A DNA stretch of 64,000 nt from Lentisphaerae bacterium GWF2_49_21. Its GTDB lineage: Bacteria > Verrucomicrobiota > Lentisphaeria > Victivallales > GWF2-50-93. Numbering within the stretch: the stretch's first letter is position 1; every line of letters begins with the position of its first letter. The stretch is taken from assembly GCA_001804805.1 (NCBI GenBank), contig MHBH01000043.1, positions 1 to 64,000 on the forward strand, given 5' to 3'. Positions 24,037 to 31,840 of the stretch are shown one piece after another. The notes under the pieces are model-generated. The model made no database searches. It was not told the DNA's origin and worked only from the letters and a program-made list of their open reading frames with translations. Position numbers and translations under genes: made by a program.

Positions 24037-25397
24037 CTATTTCTCAATCCAGATATACAACGGTGATTCTGTCAGCTGGATTCGGACTGTGTTTTTATCG
24101 TCTGGCGTCAGCGCCACGGCCGTCTTCTCGTCCTTCGTGGTCGGCATGCGTTCAGCCTTGATCAGCTTTCCGGGAATTTTCAGGTCCTTCTGCATTTCAA
24201 GCTCTCTGCCGGTAGGCGACCAAGCGACCCATACCAGCTTCGTCGGATACTGTCCGTTCACGAACTCGAACACGTAGGCGCCCTTTGTGTCCTTTTCGAT
24301 AACGGATTTCATGCGGTAATCACCAAGGCTCTTGTACAGATGCGCCATCGCCCAGTAGCTCATCTTGGGTTCCATATTGCGCGTAATTCCAGAGGAGGCA
24401 TGAAAACTGGGGGAATCGCCATCATTGAAGAAATAAAGATATGCACGCTCGATGTCGATGGCGCACAATGACAGGAAGCTGCGGACGATCCACTGGGCCT
24501 GCTGAAGGTCGGTGCAATCTTTCCAATCCTTGTTGTTGGGCGCCGGCTGTTTCGAGGAGGCGTCATATCCGAACTCGGTCAGCCATACCGGCTTGCCGGG
24601 GGCGTTCTGATCGCGCCAGGCAATGGCATCCTGAAGTATTCCAATGAAACGGAAGTTTGGATCCTCAGGGAAAGTGCGCTCGAAACTCGGCCAGCCCTTC
24701 AGCAATGCGTACTGATGCAGGTTGATGACGTCATACAGAGCGGATTCCCCCTTCAATACGTCGATCGGCTGGCAATAGCCGTCGGTCTTTCCGGCCTGCA
24801 CGGCACAGCTTACGATCTTCAGTTTCGGATCCCCTTCACGGAGGGCGCGCGCCATAATGCGGAAAACTTCCTTATATTGCTCCGGCGTATACTTCTTGTT
24901 CCCGGCCGGCTCATTGCCGATTTCGGCTGACGTGACCAAGTTCGCATGAGAAGGCCCGAAATATCCGGCGAATGCCTTGCCATACTCGGCCAGGTTCTTC
25001 TGACGGTCCGGCCAGTCCTTGTAGGCGACCGCCTCGATCTGGATCGTTGCGTCTATCTCAAGTCCCAGCTTCACCCATTCGCCGTAAAGCTCCTTCCAGT
25101 CAATCTTCCGGTTCCAACTGCGGAATTTTCCACTGTCGTCTTTCCAGTCAATGTGCTTCGCCATCTGAAAGGACGTGGGGTACCCGGCTTGTCGTCCACA
25201 TCCCACATATAGGGATGATAGTCCCTCAGCAACCGTACAACTGGCGTATACAGCTTCGGATCGACCTGCACTGTGTGGACATTGAGCCCTATGAAATCCC
25301 GCATCAATGGTTTCTGCGCCTTTGCCTTGCCCTGTGCCATCGCCGATGTCACCAGGAGAGTAGGAATAACGCCCATCAATAAAGTTACAAGTCTCAT
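24037..25397 (-). pseudogene. Exported clan GH-A-like glycoside hydrolase, frameshifted
   Basis: The frames 25397-25071 and 25206-24037 overlap and become one protein if one G is restored in the G3 run at 25183-25185 (KPG then YPTSFQMAKHIDW). The first part has a signal peptide (MRLVTLLMGVIPTLLVTSAMAQ). The second has a probable acid/base Glu in AEIGNEPAG and nucleophile Glu in WLTEFGYD, the pattern of clan GH-A barrels. Exact GH family and substrate are not assigned. It is the second accessory hydrolase here broken at a G/C run, so sequencing error is a real alternative to gene decay. Confidence 0.8.
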
Positions 25398-25451
25398 TTA
25401 ATCTCCTTAATGAGTTGTCAAAAACATCTCTTTGTTTTCATATCACACTTA

Positions 25452-25479
25452 AACTTAACCAGAGTGGAACATATATCAA
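25452..25479 (-). promoter_or_regulatory. Candidate promoter of the glycoside hydrolase
   Basis: TTGATA (25479-25474), a 16-base spacer and TAAGTT (25457-25452) on the minus strand, matching the sialidase-like gene's promoter in layout. Confidence 0.5.
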
Positions 25480-25539
25480 GGAAAGCACTTATTCTTTGAT
25501 TTCAACATCTGCAAGAATATTCACGCCGACATGTTGAAA

Positions 25540-25725
25540 ACTAAAGGTTCCAGCTTTCTATTGTTAGAGAGCAACTGCGCAAAGGGAATACGGTAGAAGC
25601 CGTAGCGGACGCGCCGCTGTAACCGGGGACGAAAGCCTGAATTTGCCACTGTCCATATAAAATGGATGGGAAGGACAGGCGAATAGGATGAGCCGGGAGC
25701 CAGAACACCTGCAGCTGCCAAGAAA
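25540..25725 (+). ncRNA. Cobalamin riboswitch
   Basis: The conserved order of the adenosylcobalamin aptamer is visible: AAGGTTCC near 25544, AAAGGGAAT near 25580, the paired CGGTAGAAGCCG, GCGCCGCTGTAACC, the GCCACTG element near 25645 and a B12-box-like GCCGGGAGCCAGAACACCTG near 25692. It lies upstream of cbiK and faces the cbi operon, so it should lower cbi expression when cobalamin is plentiful. A stem at about 25730-25749, a short open frame and a terminator follow, any of which could be the expression platform. Confidence 0.92.
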
Positions 25726-25763
25726 TCTGAACGCCTCCGCGGTAGAGGTGAACAGGAGGAATT

Positions 25764-25820
25764 ATGTTTTCAGCCCGTACCGCCAGGTTCGGGCTTTTTT
25801 TTATTTTGCATTCTAAGTAG
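25764..25820 (+). CDS. Possible 18-residue leader peptide below the riboswitch
   Basis: AGGAGGA (25754-25760) is followed by ATG and eighteen codons (MFSARTARFGLFFILHSK) before TAG. The frame runs straight through the terminator hairpin at 25772-25802. A ribosome on it would melt that hairpin, so riboswitch control of this ribosome site could control termination. Translation is not shown; the ribosome site alone is the evidence. Confidence 0.4.
   Translation: MFSARTARFGLFFILHSK
25772..25802 (+). terminator. Terminator of the cobalamin leader
   Basis: AGCCCG pairs with CGGGCT, continued by ACC/GGT after one mismatch, with a GCCA loop and eight T. It stands between the riboswitch and cbiK. 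Confidence 0.8.
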
Positions 25821-25901
25821 GGACGGCCTTTAGGCTGTCCCATGAATTCAGACTGGTACACCCTAAATGGCGTACCTACTTTATAGAACGGCATATAAAT
25901 C
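25815..25901. repeat. Composite REP before cbiK
   Basis: AAGTAGGGACGGCC-TTTA-GGCTGTCCC is followed by a second, diverged GTAC-type hairpin and an AACGGC...GAGC remnant. The same three-part order precedes cbiL (26807-26906) and cbiET (30475-30579). Confidence 0.75.
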
Positions 25902-25930
25902 GAGCTGATATGTTTCAAATAAGGATCTAC

Positions 25931-26800
25931 ATGAAAATATTTATGATATTTGCCTTAATTACAGTTCTTAGCTTCGGGCTCTTTGCCGAGGAACAATCAT
26001 CTACCCAGAAAGGAACAAAAAACATGGATGCAATACTTCTCGTGACGTTCGGCACCAGCGATCCGGAGGCTAAAAAAGCATTTGTCAACATTGAAAAACT
26101 TGCCAGAGCAAAATTCCCCGTCTATGAGATTAGATGGGCATACACCTCCGAAATGATAAGGAGGAATCTCGCAAAAAAGGGCGAAATCCTCCTTTCACCC
26201 GAGGAGGCTCTCCTAAAACTCAAGGAAGACGGCTTCAAGAACGTTTACGCACAGTCCCTCCACATCATCCCAGGCGAGGAATTCCACCAGGTCGTTGCAA
26301 CAGTCGTCAAGTTCAAGAAGGATTTCGACAAGCTCATCATCAGCCCGCCGCTTCTCAACTCCATGGCCGACGTAAAAAAAAGCGTCAAGTTGATGCTCTC
26401 CAAGGTTCCTACCGAGCGCAAGAAGGAGGATGCAGTCCTCTTCATGGGACATGGTTCAGGCAAGCATCCTTCCGACATGATCTATGTTGCCGCGGCATAT
26501 GAAATCGAAAAATCCGACGGCAATGCCTTCCTTGCGACCGTAGAAGGCAATCCGACATTGGACGATGTCCTTGCCGGATTGAAAGGAAAAAAAGTCAGGA
26601 AGGCATATCTGCTGCCTTTCATGTCGGTTGCCGGCGACCATGCGAAGAACGACATGGCGGGAAGCGAGCCGGATTCCTGGAAATCGATACTCGCAAAGAA
26701 CGGGATTGAATCGGCGCCTGTCATGAAAGGCATGGCGGAATATGACGAGATCGTGGAGATATGGCTGGAACATCTGGAGAAGACAATCAAAGGCTTGTAG
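25931..26800 (+). CDS. cbiK: Sirohydrochlorin cobaltochelatase, exported form
   Basis: CbiK inserts cobalt into sirohydrochlorin, the first committed step of anaerobic cobalamin synthesis. The 289-residue protein has the family opening AILLVTFGTSDPEAKKAF and the two histidine motifs MGHGSGKHPSD and SVAGDHAKND. A signal peptide (MKIFMIFALITVLSFGLFAEE) precedes the domain, as in the periplasmic CbiK of Desulfovibrio. In an operon with cytoplasmic corrin enzymes this is unexpected. I chose the ATG at 25931, after AAGGA; an in-frame ATG at 25910 has no ribosome site. It is the first gene below the riboswitch. Confidence 0.93.
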   Translation: MKIFMIFALITVLSFGLFAEEQSSTQKGTKNMDAILLVTFGTSDPEAKKAFVNIEKLARAKFPVYEIRWAYTSEMIRRNLAKKGEILLSPEEALLKLKEDGFKNVYAQSLHIIPGEEFHQVVATVVKFKKDFDKLIISPPLLNSMADVKKSVKLMLSKVPTERKKEDAVLFMGHGSGKHPSDMIYVAAAYEIEKSDGNAFLATVEGNPTLDDVLAGLKGKKVRKAYLLPFMSVAGDHAKNDMAGSEPDSWKSILAKNGIESAPVMKGMAEYDEIVEIWLEHLEKTIKGL

Positions 26801-26806
26801 TAGCGA

Positions 26807-26906
26807 AAGTAGGGACGGCCTTTAGGCTGTCCCACTCTTAAAAAGATGGTACATGCTAAAGCACGTACCTACCTAAAGAACGGCGTATAAATACGCCTAC
26901 TACAAA
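26807..26906. repeat. Composite REP before cbiL
   Basis: Three hairpins in a row: GGGACGGCC-TTTA-GGCTGTCCC, GTACATGC-TAAA-GCACGTAC and GGCGTATAAATACGCC with a reversed GTAGTAG foot. It starts six bases after the cbiK stop and reaches cbiL. Confidence 0.82.
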
Positions 26907-26909
26907 CAA

Positions 26910-27650
26910 ATGAACAAAGGGGAAATGAAAACAAAAAAACATACAGGCACCTTCTACGGCATCGGGGTCGGCCCCGGAGATCCGGACCTTGTCACAATTA
27001 AGGCCGTAAAGGCGCTCAAAAAGGTCAAATACGTATTCGAGGCGACATCAGGCCCGAAGAAGGACAGCATAGCCGGACGCATAGCAAAAAAATATTATTC
27101 AAAGCCGACGAAATTCATGTCGCTCGTCTTCCCGATGGTAAACGATTCAAAAACAAGGAACGATGCATGGAAGAAAAACGCAGGAATTGTCGCGGAAAAA
27201 CTCCTTTCCGGACATGACTGTGCGTTCGTTACTATCGGTGATCCGATGATATACAGCACATGCTCATATCTTCTGGCCGAGCTTAGGAAACTCATCCCTT
27301 CGCTGAAATCCGAGATCATCCCGGGAATCACCTCTTTCCAGACGGCTGCGGCAAAATCACAGGAACCTCTGGTGGAAGATCGGGAGACCCTTACGATAAT
27401 CCCTTCCTTCTCTTCCGGGATCGCCGCTGAACTCAAGAAATATCCTTCGGACTCGATTGTACTGATGAAGGCTTTCAGGACGAAAAAGGAGATTGCCGCA
27501 TATATCAGGAAAAACAGATGCACTGCGATATTCGCATCCAGGCTCTGCCTGAAAGGCGAACTGGTGACTTCGGATATTGGTGTCGCGGAAAAATACCCGG
27601 AAGAATACCTTTCATTATTCATAGTAAAGAAGAAATCCCGCAATGGCTGA
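26910..27650 (+). CDS. cbiL: Cobalt-factor II / precorrin-2 C20-methyltransferase
   Basis: CbiL methylates C20 of the cobalt-factor II ring with SAM. The 246-residue protein has the class III methyltransferase motifs GIGVGPGDPDLVTIKAVKAL, VTIGDPMIYSTCSYL and IIPGITSFQTAAAKSQEPL; the last is typical of the C20 enzyme. Two starts are possible (ATG 26910 and 26925); neither has a well-spaced ribosome site. The stop overlaps the next gene by eight bases. Confidence 0.93.
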   Translation: MNKGEMKTKKHTGTFYGIGVGPGDPDLVTIKAVKALKKVKYVFEATSGPKKDSIAGRIAKKYYSKPTKFMSLVFPMVNDSKTRNDAWKKNAGIVAEKLLSGHDCAFVTIGDPMIYSTCSYLLAELRKLIPSLKSEIIPGITSFQTAAAKSQEPLVEDRETLTIIPSFSSGIAAELKKYPSDSIVLMKAFRTKKEIAAYIRKNRCTAIFASRLCLKGELVTSDIGVAEKYPEEYLSLFIVKKKSRNG

Positions 27651-28590
27651 GCGTGAATTCACAACAATCGCCATACTCCAGGCTTCCTCCTGGATACTTT
27701 TCGCTGTCGCGATAGGCGCATTCATTGCGAACATCATAGAGAGCAGGAACTGGACAGGATTCATAGCCTTCATTGCAAAACCTCTTCTGAAGTTCAGCCG
27801 TCTTCCCGGAGTATGCGGAGTCTCCTTCGGCACAGCCTTCTTTTCGAACAACGCCGCAGGAAGCATGATTGCCTCAGCCTATTCCGAAGGGAAAATAACC
27901 AGGAAGGAAATGTTCATCGGGGCGATAACCAATTCATTCCCGGCCAAGTTCAAACACATGATGAGGCCGGCGGTCGTCATAGTCCCGCTGCTGGGTCTGA
28001 CCGCCATATTATATCTCGCAATCCAGCTGGTCCTCGAAGTCCTGCAGGTGCTTCTCGTCTTTTCATTCGGACGGAGGAAGACTCTTGAAAAGACCGAATG
28101 CGAAGTTCCTGAGGAGAAGGCGCCTCCGCCATGGAAGGAAAGCATCAGGAATTCCCTGAAGGCCACGGGAAAAATCCTCCTGCGCGTCTTACTGATAACA
28201 CTTCCGATATTCATCTTCGTCGCATATCTCGGGGACAAGGGCGTGTTCAAGAAGATGGAAAAGCGGATCCCAAAGGACCTGCAGACGGTCCTCTCTCCGG
28301 AGATCATCGCGATAATGGGCTCCAAGATGGGCGGCCTAGTAAGTTCGGCAACCGTTGCGGACAAGATGTTCAAGGAAGGCAGGGTGACAAGCCTGCAGAT
28401 ACTGATCGCATTGATGGCTGCAAACATGATAACGATTCCGTTCAGCGCATTACGCAGGAACCTCCCGACCGCGCTAGGCATATTCCCGAAACGCGACGGA
28501 GCATGGATCGTAGGAATAACCCAGAGCCTGCGCTTCGTTTTCAATCTGGCGGCACTCGCAATACTGATCATAATTCAATTAAACATCTAA
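27643..28590 (+). CDS. GATE-domain (nucleoside-recognition) membrane protein
   Basis: The 315-residue protein has about seven to eight hydrophobic segments in two similar halves, with FFSNNAAGSMIASAY in the first and GSKMGGLVSSATVADKMF in the second, typical of the nucleoside-recognition (Gate) domain family of membrane proteins. Its substrate is unknown. It overlaps cbiL and is followed ten bases later by cbiC, so it is firmly inside the corrin operon. Movement of cobalt or a corrin intermediate is a reasonable guess, not a demonstrated role. Confidence 0.82.
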   Translation: MAEREFTTIAILQASSWILFAVAIGAFIANIIESRNWTGFIAFIAKPLLKFSRLPGVCGVSFGTAFFSNNAAGSMIASAYSEGKITRKEMFIGAITNSFPAKFKHMMRPAVVIVPLLGLTAILYLAIQLVLEVLQVLLVFSFGRRKTLEKTECEVPEEKAPPPWKESIRNSLKATGKILLRVLLITLPIFIFVAYLGDKGVFKKMEKRIPKDLQTVLSPEIIAIMGSKMGGLVSSATVADKMFKEGRVTSLQILIALMAANMITIPFSALRRNLPTALGIFPKRDGAWIVGITQSLRFVFNLAALAILIIIQLNI

Positions 28591-28599
28591 GGTATGACA

Positions 28600-29277
28600 A
28601 TGAAAGCTTTATCTGACATAAAATGGGATATGAATGCGGCCGAGATCGAAGCGGAGAGCTTCCGCATCATTGAAAAGGAATTCCCGAATCATCCTTTCAA
28701 AGGGCCGGAATGGAATGTTGCAAGACGCCTCATCCACACCACTGCCGACTTCTCCATCTGCGGCAACCTCGTGTTCAAGGGCAACCCGATAGAAGCGGGA
28801 CTGAAGGCCGTTACTGGAGGTGCCATGATCTACTGCGACTCGAACATGATACGGAGCGGAATATCCGTCCCGAAGCTCAGGCTCTTAAACCCCGCTTATT
28901 CGAAGGAATCCATCCACTGCTATATCGCCGACAGCGACGTCGCCGAGATGGCCGAGAAGGATGGGACGACCCGCGCCCTTGCATCATTGAAGAAAGCCGA
29001 AAAGATATTGGACGGAGCCATAGTCCTCATTGGCAATGCACCACTCGCGCTTGCGGGAATCGCAAAGCTTTATCTCGAAAAGAAAATCAGGCCATCCCTG
29101 ATAATCGGAATGCCTGTCGGCTTCGTCAATGTCATCGAATCGAAAGTCCTGCTTTCAAAAACGGATATTCCATATATTATGATAGAAGGAAGAAGGGGCG
29201 GGAGCACGCTTGCAGTGGCGACACTGCATGGAATAATGGAGAATATCAACCACAAAGGCACAAAGGCACAAAGTTAA
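28600..29277 (+). CDS. cbiC: Cobalt-precorrin-8 methylmutase
   Basis: CbiC moves the C11 methyl group to C12, giving cobyrinate (or its cobalt form). The 225-residue protein has the catalytic histidine in RLIHTTADFS and the family segments GGAMIYCDSNMI and IGNAPLAL, with IIGMPVGFVNVIESK near the end. Start is ATG at 28600, seven bases after TAAGG. The last eight residues (HKGTKAQS) are encoded by an octamer array, so the C-terminus has been extended or replaced by repeat. Confidence 0.94.
   Translation: MKALSDIKWDMNAAEIEAESFRIIEKEFPNHPFKGPEWNVARRLIHTTADFSICGNLVFKGNPIEAGLKAVTGGAMIYCDSNMIRSGISVPKLRLLNPAYSKESIHCYIADSDVAEMAEKDGTTRALASLKKAEKILDGAIVLIGNAPLALAGIAKLYLEKKIRPSLIIGMPVGFVNVIESKVLLSKTDIPYIMIEGRRGGSTLAVATLHGIMENINHKGTKAQS
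29250..29273. repeat. Octamer array at the end of cbiC
   Basis: CCACAAAG, GCACAAAG and GCACAAAG follow without gaps and are translated as the CbiC C-terminus. Confidence 0.75.
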
Positions 29278-29282
29278 ATAGC

Positions 29283-30422
29283 ATGAATGAAAATAAGAAA
29301 ACGGAAACAAGGAAACTAAGGACGGGCTTCACCACCGGTGCATGTGCCACGGCGGCAGCAAAGGCCGCATGGATACTGTACAATGGTGAAAAAGTGAAGG
29401 ACGAAGTGAGTATCACGTTCCCCGATAGGAAACACAGGTCCATCAAGCTGGAATCGACCGAGTTCGACGAGGGGAACCGGATTGCCAGGGCATCTGTCAT
29501 AAAGGACGCAGGCGATGATCCTGACGTCACCGACAACGTCCTGATAACTGTTAAAATCACGCCTATACCTGCAAAGAAAATCTCCGGAAGCGATTTCACA
29601 GAGGACATACTGGATTGCTCTTTTGTGATCAGGGGCGGCAAAGGCGTCGGGCTTGTGACAAGACAGGGACTGCCAGTTCCAGAGGGTAAATGGGCAATCA
29701 ATCCTGTTCCAAGAAAAATGATTTCGGAGAACATTTCATCCTGTGACTTCAAGGCGGCCGGGCTTTTCCTTTTGGAAATCTCCGTCAGGAACGGAGAGAG
29801 GATCGCCAAGAAGACACTTAATCCCACTCTTGGCATCAAGGGCGGCATATCGATCCTCGGTACAAGCGGGATAGTGGTCCCCTACTCCAACAAGGCATAT
29901 CTCAAAACTGTCAAGATCCTCCTGAACGGCGCAAAGATGCAGCGTGTCAGGCACATAGCCCTATGTACCGGCGGAACAACCGCCAAGTCGATCAGGAAAA
30001 TGTATCCGGATATTCCTGAACAGGGGATAATCAGGATTGGAGATTTCATCAATCCTTCGATAAAACATGCGTCCTCACTCGGTTTCGAAAAGATAACTGT
30101 CGCATGCATGCCCGGAAAACTCCTTAAATATGCCGAAGGGCACAGGAATACGCATGCACATAACGTGAAACAGCAGATGGGCGGACTTGCGAAGTTCGCA
30201 GAAGACCTCGGATTCAGCGGGGAGACAATTTCAAGGATAAAAGGCTCCTCCACCGTCAGAGAGATCTTGAACTTCATAAAGCCGGATCCGGCACTTCAGA
30301 TGATGAATCAACTTGCCGGAAAAGCACTGGGCAACTTCTTCAGCTGGACAGGATCCTCGAATATCGAGCTGGTGGTTTTTGATACTGACGGGAAAACAGT
30401 AACTAAAAGAAGCAGCTTATAA
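29283..30422 (+). CDS. cbiD: Cobalt-precorrin-5B C1-methyltransferase
   Basis: CbiD methylates C1 during anaerobic ring contraction. The 379-residue protein has the family's LRTGFTTGACATAAAKAA start, then GGKGVGLVTRQGLPV and NPTLGIKGGISILGTSGIV. I chose ATG at 29283, five bases after the cbiC stop; a long frame extending back to 28710 is only the shadow of cbiC. No clear ribosome site precedes the ATG, so it may rely on coupling from cbiC. Confidence 0.94.
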   Translation: MNENKKTETRKLRTGFTTGACATAAAKAAWILYNGEKVKDEVSITFPDRKHRSIKLESTEFDEGNRIARASVIKDAGDDPDVTDNVLITVKITPIPAKKISGSDFTEDILDCSFVIRGGKGVGLVTRQGLPVPEGKWAINPVPRKMISENISSCDFKAAGLFLLEISVRNGERIAKKTLNPTLGIKGGISILGTSGIVVPYSNKAYLKTVKILLNGAKMQRVRHIALCTGGTTAKSIRKMYPDIPEQGIIRIGDFINPSIKHASSLGFEKITVACMPGKLLKYAEGHRNTHAHNVKQQMGGLAKFAEDLGFSGETISRIKGSSTVREILNFIKPDPALQMMNQLAGKALGNFFSWTGSSNIELVVFDTDGKTVTKRSSL

Positions 30423-30448
30423 CATTATAGGATTTAAAATTCCATGTT

Positions 30449-30579
30449 CGTAGTAGTGCAATTTATTGCACGTGAAGTAGGGACGGGCTTTAGCCTGTCC
30501 CATTCTTAAAGCTAAAGATGGTACATGCTGAAGCACGTACCTACCTTAAGAACGGCTAATAAATTCGCCTACTACAAAC
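30449..30579. repeat. REP plus composite REP before cbiET
   Basis: A GTAGTAG-footed hairpin (about 30450-30473) is followed by the same three-part composite as before cbiL: GACGGGC-TTTA-GCCTGTC, GTACATGC-TGAA-GCACGTAC and GGCTAATAAATTCGCC with a reversed foot. It fills the cbiD-cbiET gap. Confidence 0.82.
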
Positions 30580-30604
30580 AAGAAGCATTTTGAAAGTGGC
30601 TCAA

Positions 30605-31813
30605 ATGAATAAAAAAGTCAAAGTGGCCGTTGTCGGATGCGGAGTGTCTCCGGAATGCGTTTCGTCACATGCAAGAGAAGTTGTCCTGCATGCCGATGTA
30701 CTTGCCGGCGGAAAAAGACTGCTGGACTTCTTTCCGGAGTTCAAAGGGAGGAAGATCGCGATCAAGTCCGGAGTGCTTGAAGTCATTTCCGAGCTGAAGA
30801 GGCTTTCTGCGGACAAGCGCGTCGCCATCCTCGCCTCCGGCGATCCCCTATTCCACGGGATAGGCGCAAAACTCGGTACTCATTTCAAGGCGGCCGAATT
30901 CGAGATCATCCCGAACGTTTCAGCAATGCAGTATCTTTTCTCAAGATTGAAGATGTCATGGCATGATGCATCCCTTTTCACAGTCCATGGCGGCAAGAAA
31001 GCTCCGTACAGGAATATTCTCAATTCAAACAAGGCCGTAATCTACTGTGATGACAAGATTACAGCCTCCAAACTTTCTGCGAAGCTTCTTGAAAAGTTCC
31101 CGTCATGCAAAAACAGAAAGGCGGTGATCGCAGAGAATTTGGGCATGAAAGAAGAGAAGTTCTTCAAAGGGAATTTACGGAGCCTGTCACATAAGAAATG
31201 CGGTAGCCTTTCAATACTTCTCATTCTGCCTACGGAAGGTCTTGTCGACAGCTGCCTGGCTCTCGGCCTCGACGATTCCGAGTTCCTCCACGAGAACCGG
31301 ATGATCACCCATTCCGAAGTCAGGGCAGTCGTGATCTCAAAACTCAGGATAGGCCCCGGCACCATGTGGGATATTGGAGCCGCCAGCGGTTCCGTAGGAA
31401 TTGAGGCCGCATCACTCTGTCCGGATCTGAACGTAATTGCAGTTGAATCCGACGCGGAAAGATTTGCCCAGCTCCAAAAGAACATTGAAGGCTTCAGTCT
31501 TCCAAACGTCAAACCCGTACATGCTGGCGCATTGAAGTCAATTGCCGGCCTTCCTAAAGCCAGGGCAATATTTATCGGCGGCGGTGGCAAGGACGTCAGG
31601 CAGATCACTGAAAATGCGTTCAAGAAACTGCTCCCCGGCGGACGTCTGGTCGTCACGGCTGTCCTTCTCGAGACAAAGGCTGCACTGACGAAGTGCCTTA
31701 AAAGGAATTTTGTCGAAGCCGTAAGTATTTCAATAAGCAGATCATCGGCGCTGGGCTCCTCCAGATTGATGAAATCGGAAAATTCAGTGGATATATTTGT
31801 GTACCAGAAATAG
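30605..31813 (+). CDS. cbiET: CbiE-CbiT fusion, precorrin-6Y methylase/decarboxylase type
   Basis: This bifunctional enzyme methylates C5 and C15 and removes the C12 acetate carboxyl. In the 402-residue protein, residues 1-205 or so are the CbiE class III methyltransferase (VAILASGDPLFHGIG, EIIPNVSAMQYLFSRL, FTVHGG). The rest is a class I CbiT domain (MWDIGAASGSVGIEAA, FIGGGGKDVRQI). The fused form is the CobL arrangement of aerobic producers and also occurs in anaerobic ones. ATG at 30605 is chosen; a TTG at 30590 is in frame. Confidence 0.93.
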   Translation: MNKKVKVAVVGCGVSPECVSSHAREVVLHADVLAGGKRLLDFFPEFKGRKIAIKSGVLEVISELKRLSADKRVAILASGDPLFHGIGAKLGTHFKAAEFEIIPNVSAMQYLFSRLKMSWHDASLFTVHGGKKAPYRNILNSNKAVIYCDDKITASKLSAKLLEKFPSCKNRKAVIAENLGMKEEKFFKGNLRSLSHKKCGSLSILLILPTEGLVDSCLALGLDDSEFLHENRMITHSEVRAVVISKLRIGPGTMWDIGAASGSVGIEAASLCPDLNVIAVESDAERFAQLQKNIEGFSLPNVKPVHAGALKSIAGLPKARAIFIGGGGKDVRQITENAFKKLLPGGRLVVTAVLLETKAALTKCLKRNFVEAVSISISRSSALGSSRLMKSENSVDIFVYQK

Positions 31814-31840
31814 ACAGGATAACAGGATTTTCAGGATATC

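Noticed and set aside
28710-29282. A long in-frame extension upstream of cbiD
   Set aside because: It overlaps cbiC completely and reads as low-quality His/Arg-rich sequence. CbiD homology begins at 29283.
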